Positions 34,104-41,890 of a DNA stretch of 64,000 bases are shown one piece after another (position 1 is the stretch's first letter; each line of letters begins with the position of its first letter). The DNA comes from JBFLVU01 sp037444825 (GTDB taxonomy: Bacteria; Acidobacteriota; UBA4820; DSQY01). The position numbers and the translations under genes are program-made. Under the pieces are notes generated by a model. That model ran no database searches. It was not told the DNA's origin and saw only the letters and a program-made list of their open reading frames with translations. The stretch lies in NCBI GenBank assembly GCA_037444825.1, contig JBBILR010000005.1:1-64000 (forward strand), read 5' to 3'.

Positions 34104-34358
34104 TCATCCCGTCCCCGGCCCTCCCCCCTCCGTGGAGGGGCTCCCCCCGCCGGGGCACGGGTCGTAGCCCCCCTCGGCGAAGGGATGGCACCGGCCGATG
34201 CGCCTCAGCCCCATCCAGAGCCCCCGGAGAAGGCCGAAGCGCTCCACCGCCTCGTAGGTGTACTGGGAGCAGGAGGGGACGTACCGGCAGGCCCCGCCCA
34301 GGTACGGCGAAAGGGTCCACTGGTAGGCGCGGATGGCCCACAGGACGAGGCGCCTCAC
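34104..34358 (-). CDS. yidD: membrane protein insertion efficiency factor YidD
   Basis: 84 residues, typical small YidD: AIRAYQWTLSPYLGGACRYVPSCSQYTYEAVERFG, then HPFAEGGYDPCP. Assists YidC-dependent insertion. ATG 34358 overlaps the rnpA stop (ATGA). The tail after Pro-Cys-Pro is Gly/Ser-rich. Confidence 0.96.
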   Translation of the reverse strand: MRRLVLWAIRAYQWTLSPYLGGACRYVPSCSQYTYEAVERFGLLRGLWMGLRRIGRCHPFAEGGYDPCPGGGSPSTEGGGPGTG

Positions 34359-34711
34359 GGCCCTTCCCCTCGAAGCAGACCCGCCGCCCGCCGAAGGCTA
34401 TCCCGGGCCTCGTCCAGGGTGAGGGCCGAGGCGGAGTGGCGGGCGTTCACCACCAGGCGTGTCCCCTCGGGGAAGGCTCCCCGCTCCAGCCGAAAGGCCT
34501 CCCGAATCAGCCGTTTGACCCGGTTTCTCACCACCGCCCCGCCCACTTTCCGGGGAACGGTCACCCCCAGCCGCACGGGACCTTCGCCCGGAGCGGCGTA
34601 CACCACCAGACGCCCCACGTGGAGGGGCCTTCTTTCGGCATAGATGGCCCGGTATTCGGCGCGCGAACGGATCCGGTCTTCTTTGCGGAAGGGTCCCGTG
34701 GGGGATGTCAC
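34355..34711 (-). CDS. rnpA: ribonuclease P protein component
   Basis: 118 residues. Basic protein subunit of RNase P with the signature RNRVKRLIRE near 63-72, an N-terminal FRKEDRIRSRAEYRAIY block, and LVVNAR near 85. GTG 34711 overlaps the rpmH stop (GTGA), as part of the classic rpmH-rnpA-yidD-yidC series. Confidence 0.96.
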   Translation of the reverse strand: MTSPTGPFRKEDRIRSRAEYRAIYAERRPLHVGRLVVYAAPGEGPVRLGVTVPRKVGGAVVRNRVKRLIREAFRLERGAFPEGTRLVVNARHSASALTLDEARDSLRRAAGLLRGEGP

Positions 34712-34845
34712 GCCGGCGTCAGACGCCAGCGCCCCTTCGCCCGCCGCCGGGCGAGCACCTCTCGGCCTCCGCGGGTGGCCATGCGGGCCCGGAATCCGTG
34801 GGTCTTCGCGCGACGGTGCCGGTTCGGCTGGTAGGTTCGTTTCAT
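34708..34845 (-). CDS. rpmH: 50S ribosomal protein L34
   Basis: 45 residues, beginning MKRTYQPNRHRRAKTHGFRA and rich in Arg/Lys with GGREVLARRRAKGR; unmistakable L34. AGGAAG precedes ATG. It lies only 27 bases after atpC on the same strand, so it may be co-transcribed with the ATP synthase operon. Confidence 0.97.
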   Translation of the reverse strand: MKRTYQPNRHRRAKTHGFRARMATRGGREVLARRRAKGRWRLTPA

Positions 34846-34872
34846 GCCTTCACTTCCTGACTGGTCCCGGGA

Positions 34873-35301
34873 TCACCGCGGCAAGGGCGCCGCCTTGGCG
34901 GCCACCTGCATCCGCACCAGCGCCTGCTCCAGGGCGATCTGGGCCTTCATGAAATCGGCGTCGGGGTGCTTCAAGCGCGCCCGGGCCGATTCGGCTTCTT
35001 CCCTGGCCTTCTCGAGGTCGATCTCCTCGGCCTTCTCCGCCAGGTCGGCCAGCACCGTCACCCGGTCCGGCAGGATCTCGACGAACCCCCAGGACACGGC
35101 GAGGTACCGCCACTCTTTCCCAATCCGGTATTTTATCTCACCAATCCGGAGGGACGTCAAGAGCTCGGTGTGGCCGGGGAGGGCGCCGAGGTACCCCTCC
35201 ACCCCCGGCAGGACCACCTCGTCCACGCTCTCGTGGACGAGGTGCCGTTCGGGGGTGACGATGGTCAAGAGCAGCTTCTTGGGGATCTCGAAGGTCGCCA
35301 T
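34873..35301 (-). CDS. atpC: ATP synthase epsilon subunit
   Basis: 142 residues: N-terminal beta-sandwich (TIVTPERHLVHESVDEVVLPGVEGYLGALPGH) and C-terminal helical hairpin (about 85-135, Glu/Ala/Arg-rich). Couples rotation and can inhibit hydrolysis. Three bases after atpD. Confidence 0.96.
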   Translation of the reverse strand: MATFEIPKKLLLTIVTPERHLVHESVDEVVLPGVEGYLGALPGHTELLTSLRIGEIKYRIGKEWRYLAVSWGFVEILPDRVTVLADLAEKAEEIDLEKAREEAESARARLKHPDADFMKAQIALEQALVRMQVAAKAAPLPR

Positions 35302-35304
35302 GGC

Positions 35305-36744
35305 TCAGCCCTGCTTGGCCAGCCGCTCGGCCTTTTCCATGGCCTCCTCGATGGTCCCCACCATGTAGAAGGCCTGTTCCGGCATGTCGTCGTGCTTGCC
35401 GTCCAGGATCTCGGCGAAGCCGCGGATGGTGTCGGCGATCTTCACGTACTTGCCCTTCATGCCGGTGAACTGCTCGGCCACATGGAAGGGCTGGGAGAGG
35501 AACCGCTGGATCTTCCGGGCCCGGGCGACGATGAGCTTGTCGTCCTCCGACAGCTCGTCGATGCCGAGGATGGCGATGATGTCCTGGAGGTCCTTGTAAC
35601 GCTGGAGTACGCCCTGGACCCGACGGGCCACGGTGTAGTGCTCCTCTCCGACGATCCGGGGGTCGAGAACCCGCGAGGTGGAGGCCAGAGGGTCCACCGC
35701 CGGGTAGATGCCCAGCTCGGTGAGCTGGCGGGAGAGGACCGTGGTGGCGTCCAGGTGGGCGAAGGCCGTGGCCGGCGCCGGGTCCGTCAGGTCGTCGGCG
35801 GGGACGTAGATGGCCTGCACCGACGTGACGGAGCCCTTCTTGGTGGAGGTGATCCGCTCCTGCAATTCACCCATCTCGGTGGCCAGGTTGGGCTGGTAGC
35901 CCACGGCCGAGGGCATGCGGCCCAGGAGGGCCGAAACCTCGGAGCCCGCCTGGGTGAAGCGGAAGATGTTGTCGATGAAGAGGAGGACGTCCTGACCCTC
36001 CACGTCCCGGAAGTACTCGGCGGCGGTGAGGCCCGTGAGCCCCACCCGGAGGCGGGCCCCCGGGGGCTCCGTCATCTGCCCGTAAATGAGGGCCGCCTTG
36101 GACTTCTCGGGGTTTCCGGGGGAGATGACCCCCGACTCGGTCATCTCCAGCCAGAGGTCGTTCCCCTCGCGCGTGCGCTCGCCCACGCCGGAGAAGACCG
36201 AGACGCCGCCGTGGTGCATGGCCACGTTGTTGATGAGCTCCATGATGAGGACGGTCTTGCCCACGCCCGCGCCTCCGAAGAGGCCCGTCTTCCCGCCCTT
36301 GAGGTAGGGCTCCAGCAGGTCCACCACCTTGATGCCCGTTTCGAACATCTCCGCCGACGTGGACTGGTCGGCGAAGGCCGGCGCCGGGCGGTGGATGGGG
36401 AAGGTCTCCTGGGTCTCCACGGGGCCCAGCTCGTCCACGGGCTTTCCCAGCACGTTCAGGATCCGGCCCAGGGTCTCCTTGCCCACGGGGACGCGGATGG
36501 GGGCCTGGGTGTCCAGCGCCTTCATCCCCCGCACCATGCCGTCGGTGGGCTCCATGGCGACGCAGCGCACGCGGCCCTCTCCCAGGTGCTGGGCCACCTC
36601 GGCGGTGACGTCGATGGGGACGGAGGTCTCGAAGCCTTCGCCGGTGATGTGCACGGCGTGGTAGATCTCGGGAATGTGCCCGTGGGGGAACTGGACGTCC
36701 ACGACGGGCCCGATGACCGCAACGACCTTGCCTTCGACTGCCAT
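35305..36744 (-). CDS. atpD: ATP synthase beta subunit
   Basis: 479 residues, catalytic F1 subunit. P-loop GGAGVGKTVLIMEL near 150, catalytic Glu in GVGERTREGNDL near 182, LLFIDNIFRFTQAGSEVSALLGR near 250, and PAVDPLASTSR near 335. ATG 36744 follows GGGAGAGG at good spacing and is preferred over an in-frame GTG six bases upstream. Confidence 0.98.
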   Translation of the reverse strand: MAVEGKVVAVIGPVVDVQFPHGHIPEIYHAVHITGEGFETSVPIDVTAEVAQHLGEGRVRCVAMEPTDGMVRGMKALDTQAPIRVPVGKETLGRILNVLGKPVDELGPVETQETFPIHRPAPAFADQSTSAEMFETGIKVVDLLEPYLKGGKTGLFGGAGVGKTVLIMELINNVAMHHGGVSVFSGVGERTREGNDLWLEMTESGVISPGNPEKSKAALIYGQMTEPPGARLRVGLTGLTAAEYFRDVEGQDVLLFIDNIFRFTQAGSEVSALLGRMPSAVGYQPNLATEMGELQERITSTKKGSVTSVQAIYVPADDLTDPAPATAFAHLDATTVLSRQLTELGIYPAVDPLASTSRVLDPRIVGEEHYTVARRVQGVLQRYKDLQDIIAILGIDELSEDDKLIVARARKIQRFLSQPFHVAEQFTGMKGKYVKIADTIRGFAEILDGKHDDMPEQAFYMVGTIEEAMEKAERLAKQG

Positions 36745-36757
36745 GTGCACCTCTCCC

Positions 36758-37621
36758 TTAGCCCAGCGCCTGGGCCCCGCTCACGACTTCGATGATCTCC
36801 TTGGTGATCGCCGCCTGCCGCACCCGGTTGGCGTAGAGGGTCAGGCGGTCGATCATGTCCCGGGCGTTGTTGGTGGCGCTCTCCATCGCCGTCATGCGGG
36901 CGGCGTGCTCCGCCGCCGCCGATTCGAGCATGGCCCGGTACACCTGGAAGGTGACGTGCCGGGGAAGGAGCGTCCCGAACAGCTCCTCGGGGGTCGGCTC
37001 GTAGAGGTAGTCCAGAAAGGGGGCCTTCTCCTCGGGCTCCAGCCGCGGGATGGGAAGGAGCCTCTCCACCACGACCTTCTGGGCGATGACGCTCTTGAAA
37101 TGGTTGTAAATGAGGTAGACCGCGTCGCACCGGCCTTCCACGAAGTGGCCCGTGAGGACCCCGGCGATTTCCTCGGCGTCCTCGTACCGCACGCGGGTGA
37201 ACTTGCCCACCCACTGGCCGCCCATTTCGTAGGCGCGGCGGCGGAAGAAGTCCCGGCCCTTGCGCCCCACGAAGTCCAGCGTCACTTCCCGCCCCGCGGC
37301 CTGGAGTTCGGCCACCTGCTTGAGCGTGAAGCGCAGGATGTTCGTGTTGAAGGCGCCGCAGAGACCCCGGTCGCCGGTGTAGACCACCAGCCGAACCCGC
37401 TTCTCCTCCCGGAGCGCCAGCAGGGGGTGGCCCTTGGGCTCGGTGCGGGAGGCCAGGGAGTTGAGCACCTCCAGCATCTTGTCGGCGTACGGCCGGGCGG
37501 ACAGCATCCGGTCCTGGGCCCGCCGGAGCCTCGCCGCGGCCACCATCTTCATGGCCTTGGTGATCTGCTGCGTGCTCTGGACGGAACGGATCCGCCGCCG
37601 GATGTCCCTCAGGTTCGGCAT
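36758..37621 (-). CDS. atpG: ATP synthase gamma subunit
   Basis: 287 residues, rotor shaft. N-terminal helix MPNLRDIRRRIRSVQSTQQITKAMKMVA and C-terminal helix with ESATNNARDMIDRLTLYANRVRQAAITKEI match the family; GDRGLCGAFN near 80 is also typical. Confidence 0.97.
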   Translation of the reverse strand: MPNLRDIRRRIRSVQSTQQITKAMKMVAAARLRRAQDRMLSARPYADKMLEVLNSLASRTEPKGHPLLALREEKRVRLVVYTGDRGLCGAFNTNILRFTLKQVAELQAAGREVTLDFVGRKGRDFFRRRAYEMGGQWVGKFTRVRYEDAEEIAGVLTGHFVEGRCDAVYLIYNHFKSVIAQKVVVERLLPIPRLEPEEKAPFLDYLYEPTPEELFGTLLPRHVTFQVYRAMLESAAAEHAARMTAMESATNNARDMIDRLTLYANRVRQAAITKEIIEVVSGAQALG

Positions 37622-37624
37622 GGC

Positions 37625-39145
37625 TTACTTCGCTTCCCGCTCTTTGAGGTACTGGTGCTTGTAGGCCTTCAGCAGGTCCTCCAGCTGGCCCTTGAGGGCG
37701 TCGTCCAGCACCTTCTTTTCCCGAAGCCCGTCCATGAAGGCCTGCCCGTTGAGGTCCAGGTACTTGTGCAGGCCCGCCTCGAAGGCCCGGCATTCCCGGA
37801 CCTCCAGGTCGTCCAGGTACCCGTGGGTTCCGGCGTAGATGATGGCGATCTGCTTCACCACGTCCAGCGGCTGGTACTGGTCCTGCTTCAGGATCTCCAC
37901 CAGCCGGGCGCCGCGGTTGAGCTGGGCCTGGGTGGCTTTGTCCAGGTCCGACCCGAACTGGGCGAAGGCCGCCAGCTCGCGGTACTGGGCCAGCTCCAGG
38001 CGCAGGGTGCCGGCCACGGCCTTCATGGCCTTGATCTGCGCGTTGCCGCCCACCCGGCTCACGGAGATGCCGACGTTCAAGGCCGGCCGGATGCCCTGGT
38101 AGAAGAGGTCCGACTCCAGGTAGATCTGGCCGTCGGTGATGGAGATCACGTTGGTGGGGATGTACGCCGAGACGTCGCCCGCCTGGGTCTCGATGACCGG
38201 CAGAGCCGTGAGGGAGCCGCCCCCGTGCTTCTCGTTGAGCTTGGCGGCCCGTTCCAGCAGTCGGGAGTGCAGGTAGAAGACGTCTCCGGGGTAGGCCTCG
38301 CGGCCCGGGGGGCGCCTCAGGAGCAGGGAGATCTCGCGGTAGGCGGCGGCGTGCTTGGAGAGGTCGTCGTAGATGCAGAGGGCGTTGCCGCCGTTGTACA
38401 TGAAGAACTCGCCCATGGCGCACCCGGCGTAGGGGGCGATGTACTGCAGGGAGGCCGGCTCCGAGGCCGACGCGGCCACGACGATGGTGTGCTCCATGGC
38501 GCCGTAGTCGGTGAGGGTCTTCACCACTTGGGCGATGGTGGAGCGCTTCTGCCCGATGGCCACGTAGATGCAGATGACCCCTTTGCCCTTCTGGTTGATG
38601 ATGGTGTCCACGGCCACGGCGGTCTTCCCCGTCTGCCGGTCGCCGATGATGAGCTCCCGCTGCCCGCGGCCGATGGGGATCATGGCGTCGATGGCCTTCA
38701 GGCCCGTCTGGAGGGGCACCTTCACCGGCTCGCGGTGGACGATGCCCGGGGCGATGCGCTCGATGGGGTAGCGCTCCTTGTACTCGATGGGGCCCTTGCC
38801 GTCCTGGGGCTGGCCCAGGGGGTCCACCACGCGGCCCACCATGGCCTCGCTCACCGGCACCGACATGATCTGCCCCGTCCGGCGAACTTCGTCGCCCTCG
38901 CGGATCTTGTCGGTCTCCCCCATGAGGACGGCGCCGACGCTGTCCTCTTCGAGGTTCAGGGCCATGCCGTAGACGTCGTGGGGAAAGGCGAGGAGCTCTC
39001 CGGCCATGGCCTTCTCGAGGCCGTAGATGCGGGCGATGCCGTCGCCCACCGAGGTGACGTACCCCACCTCCGCCACGTCGATCCGGCTCTCGAACCCTTC
39101 CAGTTGGGCCTTCAGAATCTTGGAGATTTCGTCGGTCTTGATCAT
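37625..39145 (-). CDS. atpA: ATP synthase alpha subunit
   Basis: 506 residues, non-catalytic nucleotide-binding F1 subunit. P-loop GDRQTGKTAVAVDTI near 170, PYAGCAMGEFFMYNGG near 245, LLLRRPPGREAYPGDVFYLHSRLLERAAK near 280, and the Arg-finger region ISVSRVGGNAQIKAMK near 365. Confidence 0.98.
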   Translation of the reverse strand: MIKTDEISKILKAQLEGFESRIDVAEVGYVTSVGDGIARIYGLEKAMAGELLAFPHDVYGMALNLEEDSVGAVLMGETDKIREGDEVRRTGQIMSVPVSEAMVGRVVDPLGQPQDGKGPIEYKERYPIERIAPGIVHREPVKVPLQTGLKAIDAMIPIGRGQRELIIGDRQTGKTAVAVDTIINQKGKGVICIYVAIGQKRSTIAQVVKTLTDYGAMEHTIVVAASASEPASLQYIAPYAGCAMGEFFMYNGGNALCIYDDLSKHAAAYREISLLLRRPPGREAYPGDVFYLHSRLLERAAKLNEKHGGGSLTALPVIETQAGDVSAYIPTNVISITDGQIYLESDLFYQGIRPALNVGISVSRVGGNAQIKAMKAVAGTLRLELAQYRELAAFAQFGSDLDKATQAQLNRGARLVEILKQDQYQPLDVVKQIAIIYAGTHGYLDDLEVRECRAFEAGLHKYLDLNGQAFMDGLREKKVLDDALKGQLEDLLKAYKHQYLKEREAK

Positions 39146-39151
39146 GCTCGC

Positions 39152-39685
39152 CTACCCCTTCACGAGGACGTCGCGGAGGGAGCGCAGCGCCCCCGCCACG
39201 GAGCCGTCGTACACCGTCGAACCGATCTGGAGCTGAACGCCCCCCAGCACCTCGGGGGCCACCCGCGCGTCCAGCCGCACGGGCTTCCCGAGGATCTTCT
39301 CCAGGCGGGCCGACAGGGCGGAAAGCCTCGCCCCGTCCAGGGGCCGCGCCGTCACCACCTGGCCCCGGAGGATTCCCCGGCGGTCGTCCAAGACGCGCTG
39401 GAAGGCCGCCACGATCTCGTCCCACTGGCGGATCCGCCGGTGGCCCACCACCAGGAGGATGAAACGGGTGGTGGCCTCCTGAAAGCCGCCCTGGGCGGCC
39501 AACTCCCGGACCACCTTCTCCTTCACCGCCGAGGGGACGCCGGGGTTCTCCAGCGCCTTCTTCAGCCCCGGAACCTCCCGCAGCCAGCCCGCGAAAGCCT
39601 GGAGGTCCTGAAGGACCGCCTCCTCCGCGGAGCCCTGGAGAACGTCCAGCAGGGCCTCGGCGTACCGCTTACCCACGCCGCCCAT
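39152..39685 (-). CDS. atpH: ATP synthase delta subunit
   Basis: 177 residues, peripheral stalk connector (OSCP family): GKRYAEALLDV at the N-terminus, FILLVVGHRRI near 78, and the C-terminal LGGVQLQIGSTVYDGSVAGALRSLRD. Overlaps the 3' end of atpF by 17 bases. Confidence 0.96.
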   Translation of the reverse strand: MGGVGKRYAEALLDVLQGSAEEAVLQDLQAFAGWLREVPGLKKALENPGVPSAVKEKVVRELAAQGGFQEATTRFILLVVGHRRIRQWDEIVAAFQRVLDDRRGILRGQVVTARPLDGARLSALSARLEKILGKPVRLDARVAPEVLGGVQLQIGSTVYDGSVAGALRSLRDVLVKG

Positions 39686-40271
39686 GGCTTTCCTCCATCA
39701 GGGAGAGGAACCGGTCCTGGATCCGGGCCTCGTCCTCGGCGCTGAGGTTCTTGGCCAGGATCTCCCGGGCCGCCTGGATGGCCAGGTCCGCGGCGTAGGC
39801 CTTGAGTTCGCGCCGGGCCTGGACGAGCTGGCGCTCCATCTCCTGGACCGCCTCCTCGCGGATCCGGACCTTGGCCGCCTCGGCCTCCTCGGCCACCTTG
39901 GCGCGGTCGGCCTCCGCCGCCTCGCGGGCGGCCTTCTCGATGGCCGCCACCTCGTCGGAGAGGCGGGCCATCTTCTCGTCCACCTCTTTCAGGCGGAGAA
40001 GGGCCTCCTCCTTTTCCCGGAGCGCCCGTTCCAGCAGTTCCTGGATCTCCCGGGCCCGGCCGGCGAAGAACTCCGGGGCCGGACGCCGGAGGAGGTAGAC
40101 GAAGAGGACCACGACCAACAGCACGTTGACGATCTGCCAGGCGAGGGTGGGAACGCCCCAGATGGGGGCCATCCACCCGCCCTCTTCCCCGTGCCCCTCG
40201 GCGCCCTCGCCGGCGAGGAGGACCACGGAGGGGAGCAGGGTCATCAGGAGGGACAGGATCTTCGCTCTCAA
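39669..40271 (-). CDS. atpF: ATP synthase b subunit (with signal-like N-terminus)
   Basis: 200 residues. TTG start overlaps the stop of the first b gene (TTGA). A first hydrophobic stretch (about 3-20) looks like a signal peptide or extra TM. The usual membrane segment (WQIVNVLLVVVLFVYLL near 45-61) and a long charged coiled coil follow. Peripheral stalk with the other b subunit. Two distinct b genes imply a b/b' heterodimer. Confidence 0.92.
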   Translation of the reverse strand: MRAKILSLLMTLLPSVVLLAGEGAEGHGEEGGWMAPIWGVPTLAWQIVNVLLVVVLFVYLLRRPAPEFFAGRAREIQELLERALREKEEALLRLKEVDEKMARLSDEVAAIEKAAREAAEADRAKVAEEAEAAKVRIREEAVQEMERQLVQARRELKAYAADLAIQAAREILAKNLSAEDEARIQDRFLSLMEESHGRRG

Positions 40272-40711
40272 ACCGCCACCTCCCTCCCCAGGATCTTCTG
40301 GGCCAGCAGGCGGGCCATGGAGGGGATCTCCCGTTCCAGCGCCCGTTTCACCTCGGCGACGTTGGCCTGCAGGTCGGCCTCCTTGCGCCGCCGCTCCCGG
40401 TCCACCTCGTCCTTGGCGGCGGCCAGGACCTCGGCCCGGTGGGCCGTGGCCTGGCTCCGGGCCTCCTCCTTGACCCGGGTGGCCCGCCGGTGGGCTTCCA
40501 GCACCGCCTGCTCGTACTCGCTCAGGCGCCGCTCAAGGGTCTCGCGGGAGGAGACCGACAGCGTGGAGGACTCCTCGATCCGCCGCTTCCTCTCGGCCAT
40601 GACCGCCTGCACCGGCTTGAAGAGGAAGCGGTTGAGGAGAATCCCGTAAACGAGGATCATCCCCATGAGGATAGGGATATGCCACCAAGACGTCGCGATC
40701 TGTTCCAGCAC
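40268..40711 (-). CDS. ATP synthase b' (second b-type) subunit
   Basis: 147 residues: one N-terminal TM (HIPILMGMILVYGILLNRFLF near 11-31), then a long Arg/Glu/Ala coiled coil to the end. First gene of the operon, 47 bases after the promoter -10. The usual a and c subunit genes are not before it; the tRNA-Val gene lies there on the other strand. Confidence 0.92.
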   Translation of the reverse strand: MLEQIATSWWHIPILMGMILVYGILLNRFLFKPVQAVMAERKRRIEESSTLSVSSRETLERRLSEYEQAVLEAHRRATRVKEEARSQATAHRAEVLAAAKDEVDRERRRKEADLQANVAEVKRALEREIPSMARLLAQKILGREVAV

Positions 40712-40757
40712 CTGTTCCCCCCCAGAGAGGATTCGGGCCGCTCGCTCGAGAAGCCCA

Positions 40758-40787
40758 AGAATATCAAAGTTCCGCGGAGAGGGTCAA
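40758..40787 (-). promoter_or_regulatory. promoter of the ATP synthase operon
   Basis: TTGACC (40787-40782), 18 bases, TATTCT (40763-40758) on the minus strand. It lies back to back with the tRNA-Val promoter 31 bases away. Confidence 0.7.
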
Positions 40788-40817
40788 GGTGCCCTACGGG
40801 ACCGGGTGAAACGCCCT

Positions 40818-40846
40818 TTGACGAAAGCGCACCAATTCGTTACACT
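40818..40846 (+). promoter_or_regulatory. promoter of tRNA-Val
   Basis: TTGACG, 17 bases, TACACT, ending 10 bases before the mature 5' end of the tRNA. Confidence 0.8.
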
Positions 40847-40856
40847 TCGGACCCCC

Positions 40857-40931
40857 GGGCGGTTAGCTCAGCGGAAGAGCGCCTGCCTTACACGCAGGAT
40901 GGCGCGGGTTCGAATCCCCCACCGCCCACCA
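40857..40931 (+). tRNA. tRNA-Val (anticodon TAC)
   Basis: 75 nt including encoded CCA. Acceptor GGGCGGT pairs with ACCGCCC, D arm TAGCTCAGCGGAAGAGC, anticodon stem CCTGC/GCAGG with loop CTTACAC (TAC at 40889-40891), T arm GCGGGTTCGAATCCCCC. All standard pairs are present. Confidence 0.97.
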
Positions 40932-40981
40932 GGATGCCGGGCCGCGGAGCCGCTCCGGGAGGTCCGGCGCCGGGGCCCCCC

Positions 40982-41182
40982 TCAGCCCCCGCCCACGAAG
41001 TGGACGATTTCCAGGCGGTCCCCCTCCCCGAGGACCACGCCGGCGTACCGGGCCTTGGGCACCACCTGTCCGTTGCGCTCCACGGCGACCCGGCCGCCCT
41101 GAAGGCCGAGGGTCCGAATGAGCTCCTCGAGGGTGGTTCCCTCCGGGAGCTCCCGTTCCTGGCCGTTGAGGCGGACCTTCAC
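40982..41182 (-). CDS. thiS: ThiS-type sulfur carrier protein
   Basis: 66 residues with a ubiquitin-like fold: MKVRLNGQERELPEGTTLEELI, then RVAVERNGQVVP and a C-terminal HFVGGG ending in Gly-Gly, the site for thiocarboxylation. Sulfur donor in thiamine thiazole synthesis. GTG overlaps the upstream stop (GTGA). No thiG, thiF or TPP riboswitch is present nearby, so another sulfur-transfer role is possible. Confidence 0.9.
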   Translation of the reverse strand: MKVRLNGQERELPEGTTLEELIRTLGLQGGRVAVERNGQVVPKARYAGVVLGEGDRLEIVHFVGGG

Positions 41183-41829
41183 GGCGCCCCCCCGCGCGTC
41201 ACCAGGGCCTTCTGGCTGAAGGTCCCCCGGTCGTGCGCCACTTCGAGGAGCACCACGGCCCCGCCGGAGCCCGGCGGGAGGGGGAAGGCCGCCGAGCAGA
41301 GCCCCTGGGCGTTGGTTTTCCCGGAGAAGAGGCGGGCCTTGCGCCCGTCGCTCCCCACGAGGAGCACCTCCACCACCGCCCCCTCCAAGGGGGAGGAGGA
41401 GATGTGGGTGGTGGCCCGGAGGTTGAACCAGCCCCGCTCCCCCTCCACCAGCGGCGACTGGTCCAGGATCTCCACCCGGAGCGTCTCCCCTTCGGATTCG
41501 CTGGTGAGGTACTCCAGGATGACCTCGTCCAGGCTCCGGGAGGTGATGATCCCCTCCCCGAAGGTCTGGGGGACCTTCTCCTTGGCGTACTTGCCCAGCC
41601 GGACGTCCACCACCACCCTCTTGTGCTGCTGCTCCAGGAGGGCCGCCACCTTGCTCTCGTCGTAGCCGTCCCGCAGGAGGTCCCCGTAGTGGGTCTTGAG
41701 GGAGGCCAGGATCTCGCCGCCTACGTAGATCAGGGTTTCGATGACCGGGTTGGAGAGGCCCCGGTCCTCCGTCTGCACGTGGTAGACCTTCCCGCGGTAG
41801 GTGACGTCTTGGTTGAAGCCGGTGATCAT
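41179..41829 (-). CDS. conserved-looking protein of unknown function upstream of thiS
   Basis: 216 residues, no signal peptide or TM. N-terminal half: FNQDVTYRGKVYHVQTEDRGLSNPVIETLIYVGGEILASLKTHY, which looks like a tight conserved motif. C-terminal half (about 125-210) reads like an immunoglobulin-like beta domain (FNLRATTHISSSPLEGAVVEVLLVG). No family recalled with confidence. Coupled to thiS by GTGA. Confidence 0.75.
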   Translation of the reverse strand: MITGFNQDVTYRGKVYHVQTEDRGLSNPVIETLIYVGGEILASLKTHYGDLLRDGYDESKVAALLEQQHKRVVVDVRLGKYAKEKVPQTFGEGIITSRSLDEVILEYLTSESEGETLRVEILDQSPLVEGERGWFNLRATTHISSSPLEGAVVEVLLVGSDGRKARLFSGKTNAQGLCSAAFPLPPGSGGAVVLLEVAHDRGTFSQKALVTRGGAP

Positions 41830-41890
41830 CGGCCCGTCCTCTCCCGCTCCACCTTAGCCCACCTGGTCCGTTCCGCTCAAGGACCCCCGC

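Noticed and set aside
36674..39745. About 1,000-codon open frame on the plus strand, antisense to the ATP synthase genes
   Set aside because: Shadow frame caused by extreme GC at third codon positions; it crosses atpG, atpA and atpH, which are beyond doubt.
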